NCBI GenBank assembly: GCA_016617855.1
Contig: JAECUM010000815.1
Coordinates: 62,001-126,000, forward strand
DNA from: Megalonaias nervosa
Taxonomy: Eukaryota; Mollusca; Bivalvia; Unionida; Unionidae
Direction of reading: 5' to 3'
Length of the DNA stretch: 64,000 bases
The position numbers and the translations under genes are program-made. Position 1 is the first letter of the stretch. The number at the start of each line of letters is the position of its first letter. The notes under the pieces were generated by a model. It was not told the DNA's origin. It did no database searches and saw only the letters and a program-made list of their open reading frames with translations. Positions 40,859-51,400 of this stretch are shown in pieces.

Positions 40859-43800
40859 ACAGGATCTAAAAGATAGCATGAGTCTCTAATGAAACCAGAA
40901 TCAGTAAACTAATAAAATAAAATAGAGACAAACAGTCATACATATAATTATATTGTTATAAAGGATATACAATTTATCAATTTTAAAAAAAAAAACAAAA
41001 AAAAAAAAACATTTATACAATTTTATATACATGTAGTGCATTGGTATTAAGGCCATTAGGATACAAAGTATCTAATTCATGAATCCAGTAAGTTTCTTTT
41101 ATGAGTCTGTTCATGTCTCCATGCACAATATCTATTGGCATGAAAGAAAAATCAAATAGGGAGTGATTATTGGTATTAAAATGTGTTGAAATATTAGAGG
41201 AAAACTGAGGATCTCTATAATTTTTTATATGAAAGCGATGATTATTCATTCTCTTAGAAACTTGTTGCAGTGTTTGTCCAACATATTACATTACATTTTT
41301 TACAGGTTATCAAATAAATCACTGCAGTTGATACGCAGTTAGTGTTATAACATAGAGAAAATACCACTTTTGTATTGGCGCTACTGAAAGTAGTACTTTC
41401 TCTTATGTTTGCACATTGAGAGCACCGGTGTCTTTTACATTTAGATGATGAGAATTGTCTTTTTTTTTATTTTCTGTCTGTTTAGTTCTAATTAGAAAAT
41501 CTTGCAAATTCTTGGGTCTTTTATAAGCAAGAATTGGTTTATTGTTGTAAAGTGATTTTTTGCTGTTTTTGTTTGATAAATTTAGGAGACTCCAATATTT
41601 ATTAATTATAAGACCTATATTAGGTAATGAAGGATTATATTGTATTGTGAAAGGAATTATATTTTTCTCTATTGTACAATTTGCTGTGTTTAAAGCCTCA
41701 TGTTGAGTAAGATTACAGGCTTTGTTCAGCGCAGAATCAATGATATGTTTAGGATAACTTCTGTTTTGGAAATATGATTTTAAATCATTCAGCGAATTTT
41801 GTAATTGACAATCATCTGAAATAATGCATCTGTATCTTCTATGGTATACCGTTTTTACAAGTCAAATGGTTGACTTGAAAACTCCTTGAATTTGTTGCCT
41901 TGAAAAATCCGAATTTTGACAAAGACAGGATGTTAAAACAAAGAATATACACATTTTACATTCACAATTTTTTATATATACTTATTTCCTCCCCCCTCCA
42001 AAAAACAAAAAATTCCAAAAAAATTATAAAATGGGATAAAAATATGGTGGATGAAATGACAATGGTAGTTGCCAGATTGAGTAGCGCCCCTTTGCTGTAG
42101 TGGCATGCAATTCAATTTTCAGATGGATGACTAGTGGAATGAGGAATACGATTCATTTGGAATGAGCTGTTTACAATTCAGAATGGGATTGTGACTCATT
42201 TTACAGTCATTTCAAAGCATTGAAGAGGGAAAAGTACAAAGTGATGTACAAAAAATGTGGTAAAATTGATGTTTTCAGATTGGGGGAAAGTGCATTAAAG
42301 TCAATGAAAGCACACACAAGAATCACAAAATTTGTCTGCTGTCACCTTGCACTCATTTCTCAGAGTATCAACAAATAGTGCTACCTTGGCTGCCATTTCT
42401 GATATTATGTGTTTTTTCCTAAGCTTTTCTACTAGTTTATGTAACAATAAACAAAGTAACAAATGAAGAAAGTTCAGTTTCAACAAGAAAATATCTTTCT
42501 TTGGAAATGTATGGAAGTTCATGAAAACTCCTTGAAATATTCTTAAAGAAACTTATGAGCCACTTGTTATTAATCAAGAAGCTAAATGGATGCAATGGGT
42601 ATTGCAGTGTAAGGAGATTCCAACAAAGAGGACTTAGTGGGCCTCATCACTCAAATGACTTACTCAGTTTCAGTGAAAAACTTCTACTTTTGTGACCTGA
42701 GAACACTGTAAATAAACATTTTAATAGATAATGTGGACCACAAAGTAATTCAAGTTTACAAAGTGCTGCTATATATTTGTTTTCATTCTTCAGATCATTT
42801 CCTCACCATTTTGATGAAAGTAAGCTCTTCCAAGGGAATCCGAAAGAGGCACACAGTTTGAAGGTATTTGGCTGTAAGACAAAAACACAGAGTATGGAAA
42901 ATATTGAACCATGAGATTGGGACACTGATGATATGATTATTGTCAGAATTGCAATGGTCATGCATTTAAGCATTTTGATGGGACTGACTGGAATATTCTA
43001 TTTATTTTTTAAAATATGTGTGTGATCTGTAAGATAAATGTTGGTTTTAGCAATGTATATATTGTAGTTTTTGAGAAAAACTGTTTTTGTCAATATAGAA
43101 AAAAATTTGTTTTCACTGGTCACTACTGCTGTTACTGCTCACAGAATGACCTTAATGGTAACTAACTAGATGAAGGCTGTCAGTATGGCTTGTTCTTAGT
43201 CATGTCAAGATTATACATACTCAGAAAACTTTATACATTTGTATTTCTTGCTTTATAAGGATTGTGCTAACAAGATTTTCTTTCATGCAGGAGGAATTCA
43301 AGAATCATTTCCGTAACATTTCCAGGATAATGGACTGTGTTGGTTGTGACAAGTGTAAACTGTGGGGAAAATTACAGGTAAACACTGAATCTTAAGGTTT
43401 ATTATGACTGTTATGGAAGTTTAGTAATAGAAAATATGATTTTAAAATTATTTGCAGAATGTTAAACAGGTATCTTAAGCAGCAATAACAACAGCAGGAT
43501 AAATGATAATAACAGTTGTCCGGCTGATAAATGATATTTGTTCCCACCACGAATATGCAAGAGTTGGTTTTGTTTTTCTTTGTTTTAACTGCACTTTATG
43601 ATTGGTTACATCATGGTAGGGGAATGGAAGTGATATATATTGTTTTCTTTGTCTTTTTATACATAGGTCAGGTTAAGCTTTGTATTTTGGCCACTGTCGT
43701 ATTGCATTTGTATTCCTGTGTATGTTGTTTCTTTATCAATATTGAACACAGAATTAATGATGCATAGTTTTTGTATTGTTGAAGAAGCAGTATTGGTACA

Positions 43801-44249
43801 GTTGTTCATAGTGTAAAAATCCCTGTTGATCCCAGGAACACAGGAGTAAATTCAAAGGTCAGAAATGCTCTTTTTTTCTCAGTTGATTAAGCTTATAATT
43901 TTCATTTTGTGCTTTTTGGTTCTTAAGTAACTTTAGACATGCATATGAAATTTGCCTTTCATGGCTGACCCCTAGGGTTCTGAAACAGAGTTTATAGGGT
44001 TAAAAAATACTACCTTATTTTATGTAATTTTTCGTACACGAAAAAATAATTATTAATTTCAGTGTACGAAAAATTATATGTAAAATAAATAATTATCATT
44101 TGGTGGTGCTGACCGTGTACGAAAAATAAAGGGATTGTACCAAAACAAGTTCTACAGTACACACGCTACTCGACAACCTAACGGTACAAACATACAAAGT
44201 AAATGTACATTTTCTGTCTCATAAATCAAAAGTACTTTTGTTATTAGTG

Positions 44250-44291
<42 letters not shown>

Positions 44292-47200
44292 ATGTTCAGT
44301 GTGCAAGCTTGTCTGCATTTAGAACATATGTACCTGTTATGTTGTGCAAAATGATCAAGATGGTTTGTACATGTATAAGTTATGGGTATTATTTATTGGT
44401 AAATTGTACGCAACGATACGACCCCACATCGTCAGGAAATTAAGTGCAAGTTGTATTTTTACTGCAACAATAATCTCATTATCAAATTGCAATAAAAAAT
44501 AAAGAACTTGAAATCAACGCTTAAGTTAATGCGTGTGTGTTTGTGTGTGTGTGCATGCGCGCCAGAGAGATCAATCAAATAAAACATTTTCAGTGTACAA
44601 GACCGTATTTATTCAGTGTAGTTTTTATTTGTAGCTTTTGCAAAGAGAAAAAAAGACTATTTTCAGTTACCTGACGAGTGGGAAAATCCTCATGTAATAC
44701 GACCCTACTATATTCCATTGGGAATAAACACCGCTAAATCAACAGTTCATTCCTGTTTTAATTACGATGTACATTGTCACAACAACCACATGGCTATGCA
44801 GTTATTTACACGGTAATTAAACATGCTTAGTGCTTTGTTTAGTCTAGTTGAAACCAGATTGAGGGCAAGAATCAACTGAAGAGGTCAAATCATCGAGGCT
44901 GCCAGTAGGGAAATGAGGCTTGCTTTAGGGAAATGAAAATTTGTCCGTGTGCTATTGAAGAAGTTGTCCATATAGCAGATGTTATCAGCACAAGCGATCA
45001 TATGCATTATTTGTTATTCAAACTCACCAATAAAGATAATAGTGATGTATATCATAAAATAGATTTGCAATAAAATGTTAATTATATCCAAGTCAAAACA
45101 GAATAAGCACTTAAAAGATAGTATATGTATATATACGAATTGATTTAATGGAGTCCGTGACTTTCAAATTTACGATGGAAAATGACAAGGTTTTTATATG
45201 TTATGTTTGTATGATTAATGAAACAATAAGACAAGTTGACCAATGGTCTGTGGTCTTCACTTTAGCATGTACTGAGATGTAATTTTTGTTGGATAAGACA
45301 ACATCAAAGGGCTTCCGAACTCGTTTTAAAATGCACGTGGTGTTTTGTTATGGTGACGGACTTAATAAGGAGAACTAATTAATGATAATATTTAAAAGTC
45401 TGGTCTGTAAAGTCCTTTGTTCATTTGTTAATAAATACCAGTAGATAATGTAATGACAATAAGAGTTTTTGCACATGGGCGCCCGCAGGATCTTTTGCAA
45501 AAAGGGGGTGGGGGTCAGTCAGTCACGGCCGGGAGAGTTAGTATAATAAGCAGTCTGAAACTAAAGCTAATATCTACTGAGCGTTTTGAACAGAATCTTG
45601 TGACATATTTTCAGCTTCATTTGCATGATTAAACTTGTCGGAATATATATTGCAGTATGATTTGGGGGGGGTGTCACGTGACCCCCCCTTGACCTATGCT
45701 GCGGGCGCCCATGCTTATGCATCAATCATTATATTTTCTCACCAACAATTAATCATTAATTTTTGTAAAAACAAAGTGGGAATACGGTATTTTCGATCCT
45801 TTTTGCAATTGTAAATCTTCTTAGTGGAAATGTTATGTCCGATAATTTAATGAATTTTTCAAATAATACAAAGTGATATGTACGAATAAATATTTATTAT
45901 TTTGATAACTGGATTGTGTACAAAAAATTAAAGGGTATGAAAAAATACATAAAATACAGTATATCACATAAGTATGTCATCTAACTATCTTGTTGTGGGT
46001 ACCAAATTGAGGTTTTTGAGATCCTAACAAACATACAAACTGTTAATATTGTTCTTGATGCAGCTGTCAAACTTTAAGTAACTTTGTTGCAGAATGTAGG
46101 TTTGAGTAAAGCTTCTAAATTTTCAATTTAACTTAAGGACCCCTGCCCCTTCTTGGCAAAGTTATAAGGTGAAAAATATAATTTTTTAAAATTTTAATTT
46201 AAGATTTTGGTACAGTTCCAGATAAATATCATGAATGGAACCCATTTTCTATGTTTTGTGTCAAGGGCAAAAGATGGTGGGGGGGGAGAGGATGGGATGA
46301 AATTGCATGCTGGTTAAAGGCTTTAGAAACCGTACATCACCAGAGCATGTCATCTTCAATATTGGAGTAAATAAGGTCTATGAGAGTACTTTAGAATTTA
46401 ATGGACTTTAATCTTCTCACTTACACTAGGGACCCAAGGGTAATAGGTTAAAACCTCACATAATAAAACATCACCAAGCTGTGTTTTTTTGGGTATGAAA
46501 TGCAAGGTATTTGAGAGTAATTTTTATCTTTTGGCTGACCCTCAGGAGCACAGGGATTAGGGGTAAAATATTTGCATCAGTAGGATGTTGCCCAAACATA
46601 TTATGATGGGTGTGCATTTGGAGGTCTGGGATTATTCTGCCATAGACTGGTTTATAATTCTCATGCTGACCCTCCGGGGGCAGAGGCAGGTATCAAAGGA
46701 TCTCATGAAACCATAAATTTGTCATAAATATCATATTTTATTATAGTAGAATAATAATTATTTCACAAGAGTGCAAATTTTGTTAAGGGTAGTGAAAGGT
46801 TTTTAGAAAAATAGCTTTTTCATTAGTATTCTGCTTTGTTTGAGAGGCAGTCAGTAAATTTTGCAGTGAGTTAGTATTTCGTATCATGTTGGACAGCATC
46901 ATCAACTTAATTAAAGAGTATCTTTTTTATGTGCTTATCTCATCATATGTATTGATTCGATAAATTGTCATCTTTAATCCCTGACAGAACACTAGGTTAA
47001 CATACCTGTACTAAAGTGTGAGGAGTTGCAGCTAAAAATCCCATCCTTTAATTAGATTTATTCATTTTGCTTTTAGTCTAAAAACCAAACAATTCCAAAA
47101 ATTTTTTTTTTTTGCAGTGGTGTACTGTTGACTTTCTTCTAGTTCATATTTTAACTATGAATTAAGGTAGTATTTTTCCCTCTGGTGTGTAATATAAGGG

Positions 47201-48386
47201 GTATCTGTTCAGAACAGACTTCCTGACTATATAATTCCTGTACCATACCGCCAGCCTCACCTAACACGATTTAGACAACTAAAATTTGGATGTAAATGCT
47301 ATTTCTTTGAATAATTGCCCTCATTATCATGCCTGATGATTCCGTCGCTATGCCTTCCAAACAGTAATTATTGCATTTAGTGTATTTTCAGTATTTTTGG
47401 TTTTGATTTTATGCAGAAAAGTAATATAATACATGGAAATTTTTAGATCAGCTCAGATCCCTGTGAGACTCAAGGCTCCATGATGAGGGCTTGTGTCAAG
47501 TTTTGAACATTTAATTTTCATGTTTCAGATGATTTGCAGCTCTTATTTGAGATTAGGATTTCTGATGTCATAAAGAAATAAAATTGTTTCACTCATGACA
47601 AGATGTAAAAACATTGCGACTTTTGTGCAAAAAAATTTTATGGTCGGGTAATATGTGCACCTGCAGTGCCCTTAAATTGCAAAATCTGTACCGCATTGAA
47701 ACCAGTAAATTACACATAATATAAGTCTTAATGTTTTTGTTATTATAAATGCTTGCATTTAAGTTTTGTTGAGCCCACTTTGGCAGAAGCTCAGAATAGT
47801 GATAACTTTAACATCTGTACATCCATGTCTGTCTATTCTTCCACACTGATAGTCAAGTTCATTGTTAAAAAAATTTCCAGTTCCGCATGGTGTTAAAGTT
47901 TTTACATTTATGTTAAATAAACAGCAGCTTAGCAGAAAGGGAGTATTGTTACTTATGAAATCATTTTTCAGTGTTGTTCAATTATCTTTTAATATATAAC
48001 TACCAGTGTTTGTAATTATTTTATTTTGAACGTAGCTTTAACTATTTGAGTCATATCACTATGATGCCTGAAGTGTGGCATTTTACATTGAAGTCTACAA
48101 ACGGGACATCATTCTGCAGACATGTAGCATGATGTCTCACCCCTTCACATTACTCAGAGGGGCCCCGAGTGGCCGAGAGCGGTCACCGTTACGGATCACT
48201 GCCATCTCACCTCTGTCTGCGTGAGTTCGAGTCTCAGGCTCGGCTAACGTGGGCACGTGAGAAAGCCTGCCAGTAGCTTCTCGTGGGTCGGTGTTTCTTC
48301 CCGGGGTTTTCCAGGGTTCTTCCTCCACCAATTATACTGGCCGCCATGTATAGCCTATCTTGTGCTGAAAAATGGCGTTAAACCCT

Positions 48387-48419
<33 letters not shown>

Positions 48420-51400
48420 TCACATTACTCAGACACCAGGCAGACCAGTCCTAACACTAACCTCATAATGCTGAGCACCAAGTGAGGCAGCTGCTTGTAC
48501 CAGTTTTATAAGTCTTTTATTTTTACTTGGTCGGGGTTCAAACCCGCAACCTCCCACATCCAAGGCAGATGCTCTAACCTCTTTCTGTCTTTGTTCTTAA
48601 TGAACAGTGAGGTTATTCAAATACTTCCAAGGTATTATGCCAGTGAATGTTGACATGATAATAAGTGTAGTTTGTTCATAAAGTCAGAGATCTGGACCAT
48701 ACAGAACTGTTTCAAATAATTAGTTGCAGTGGTTGGTATTATCTGTTTCAAATAATTAGTTGGTGTGGTTGGTATTATCTGTTTCAAATAATTAGTTGGA
48801 GTGGATGGTATTATCTGCTTTGCAGTCTTACAAAACCATAATTGAAGCACAAATGTACATTTCTTTCAGGTACAGGGAATGGGAACAGCACTGAAAATTT
48901 TGTTCTCAGGTGATGGAATGGGACCAGATTCCACAGTCACCAATCAGCACAAGAAATCCTTCCAGCTCAGGAGAACAGAGATTGTCTCTCTGTTTAATGC
49001 ATTTGGAAGGCATGTATAGGCACAGCTCATTTCTTTCTGGAGCATAACATCAGAAATTGTTGCCAAATCTGTATTCAACAGATTTGAAGACATAGATGTC
49101 ACTTTTTTATTTCAGCAGTGGCAGCTTTAGTGCACAGCTTGCATACAGAATTTTTAAAATTGCTGATACCAGGGGTAATCCAAAAGTCCTTGGCCTTTTT
49201 CATCCTGTGCTAGATAAGATATCTCTAAATAGTAGCTGTTTTAACTGACCTTAAGCCCTGGATTATTATTGCATCATAATAATTTCATTGGCATACAACA
49301 ACTGGACGGGTCATTACTGATAGCAAAGGAAGAAGCTATAGAAACAGATTGATTCCTTCAGTGTTGGATGAATAACATTAAAAGTTCAAAGTGCAAGTAT
49401 TTTTTAACAGTTAAAACATCAAGGGCTATTTCCAGTAGCTGTTGTTTTATAAGGATCTGTATTTTACACCTATCTCGATGTTCGTCCACCAAAAACTTGT
49501 CATTTTGTAAAATATTGCTGCTTTAGATATAGTTAATCAGCTTTAATGGAAAGAGATGAGGATATTCTGAATGCACCAGAGGGTGAACTAACACAGGAGT
49601 GAACCTGCTGTATCATAAACTGATAAAGGGTACAGACTATAGCATATAAGTGTTGGCTAAGGCCTTAATTGCAACCTATACATTTTTATCTCCTACACTG
49701 GTTCACCCTCTGACATTAAGAGTTTAAACAGTTTGTATACATAAGGCGTGATTGTACTTGTTAAGTAGGCTGGTTCACCCAACCAAACTTTGTCTTTCAT
49801 CTCTATGCATTTGAAAGCCAAACCAAGGCATGGGGATAAAAGGAAGTGGAATGAAAACAATGTGGCCAAAATGCTGGGTGCTAGATGGCTGAATCCAGCC
49901 CTTGCTCAAGGGAGAGATCAAAGTGCAAGGGGGAGCAGCTTTCGAAATAATTAAAAGTAAAAATCTATGTATCATTATTAGGCAGTATACTCCATGACCA
50001 TTGTGGACAGTATTATAATAAGGGCGTGCAGTAACCTGAAATCAGAATTTTGCAAACTGTGGCATTTTCATTCAATTCATTTTGTATTGCCTGTGAAAGT
50101 TCGAGACTAATAGATTGCATCACATACATTGCTGTTTGATGGGGGAGATTCCAGCTGAGGGTCAGAATTTGCAGACAAGAAAGAGGTTTTGCAAGTTCCT
50201 GCCTACAAATCTTTGACCCCAAGGATGGGATTTCCGTATCCTACCTCAGTGCACATGATGGATTATTTTGTCTCATTTCTCTTTAGAAAACATGAGTTGG
50301 ATGGTATACCATCAGTATCAATAGAATGATAGAAATAGAGAATATTTTCTTAAAGTTTTCACCTAATTAGAAAGATCACCTACATCATACATATATAGGA
50401 ATGAGAAAATTGGCGAGCCTTTGCCTGGACTGAATTTGTGGGTAACTTGCAGTTGAGGTTGTTACGAGTCTATGCTCTTAAAATAAGTAACTGAAAAGAG
50501 CAGAAGACAACAAGCTTTGTAAAATTTAAGAAATAATTTATTTCCCTAGAATACAAAGTAAAATTAGAAAAAAGAACTTGCAGTATTGCAAATTAAATCC
50601 CAGAATAATCCAAGAATTACAGACATAAGTCCTAATAATTTAAAGTCCTGAATAAAACTCTGTACAAGTCCAGAATAAATCCAAAAACTAATGATGATGA
50701 TGTGTCTCTTACAGCTCCTAGTGTATTGATGTGCCAACAGTCTTTTGTTGAATCATAGAAATATAATTCCAGGCTTGAATACACTATAAATTCAAGTGAA
50801 TGTCTCTATCAAAGAATTTTATCAGAGCACTTTGTATTCTGAGAGAAATTAATTACTTGAATAATTTTAAGAAAATAGATTCCAGCCCAAAATTACTGAT
50901 CACAACATACAATACAGCTTGATTGTGCTAAGACTTAAGGCACAAATGATAAAATCTTTTTCAATTACAATATATATAGTTCTCTACTTGACCTCAGGTC
51001 ACAATTAGCATTTTCTAAAAAAAACAAAAACATTTACTAATGAAAATTAACCTTCTAGAATGATCCTGATGTTTACAAAATCAAAACCATAACCTGGATT
51101 ACACTCAGAAAATTCCAAAACTTAGACATAAATAAACATATTTACTTCTTCTATTAATAATAATACTGATTTTAAACTCATACATATAGAGAATAATTTA
51201 GCTATGTACTAGTTGTTTACAATGAGTAAAATAAAAAAGTCAATTTGGGTCAAGCAGAAATGAACTCAATTTTGGACAAGATCAAGTCCAGTATACAATT
51301 TTACATTACAATAGCATGTAATAAAGTAAAATAAAACTAACAACAAACAAAGCAAATTAAATATAAATAACAGGTTAAGGAAGAAGCCTATCAATTTCAG

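Larger units (their letters stand above)
39287..42793 (+). other. ERO1 intron (3.5 kb)
   Basis: GTAAGT...TTCAG. It contains a ~250-bp tandem duplication (39575-39975), the donor-site array (39987-40180), a Penelope-like remnant on the - strand and a (TA)n tract. 41900-42790 is AT-rich with nothing recognisable. Confidence 0.82.
44008..45962. mobile_element. ~1.95-kb TIR element, non-autonomous
   Basis: Left TACTACCTTATTTTATGTAA then TTTTTCGTACAC. Right end inverted: TACTGTATTTTATGTATTTT then TTC. Subterminal repeats of GTGTACGAAAAAT occur near 44048, 44073, 44114 and (decayed) 45873 and 45915. The insert has more CpG (for example ACGATACGACCCCACATCG) than its surroundings, suggesting a later arrival. 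It contains a (GA)n run at 44252-44287. No transposase is seen. A TA target duplication is possible. Confidence 0.6.
43810..46760 (+). repeat. Diverged repeats with CTGACCC.TAGGG motif, interrupted by a TIR element
   Basis: GCTGACCCCTAGGGTTCTGA near 43963, GGCTGACCCTCAGGAGCACA near 46532 and GCTGACCCTCCGGGGGCAGA near 46665, plus CCCAGGAACACAGG near 43832, recur with similar spacing to GGGGTAAAA / AAAATTTG. The 44008-45962 element lies inside this series. Confidence 0.45.
43378..48869 (+). other. ERO1 intron (5.5 kb)
   Basis: GTAAAC...TTTCAG. Diverged repeats (about 43810-46760) are interrupted by a TIR element at 44008-45962. A young SINE (48159-48420), an antisense tRNA-like SINE and a 36-bp tandem repeat lie near the 3' end. 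46770-48140 shows nothing recognisable. Confidence 0.8.

Noticed and set aside
40672..40869. 65-codon frame ending in a long Ile-Tyr run
   Set aside because: It is translation of the (TA)n microsatellite.
49010..49018. GT donor at 49014 for exon H
   Set aside because: It would put the last exon in a frame giving [10 protein letters not shown]..., unlike ERO1; the GC donor at 49010 gives the homologous C-terminus. Kept as a possible alternative site.
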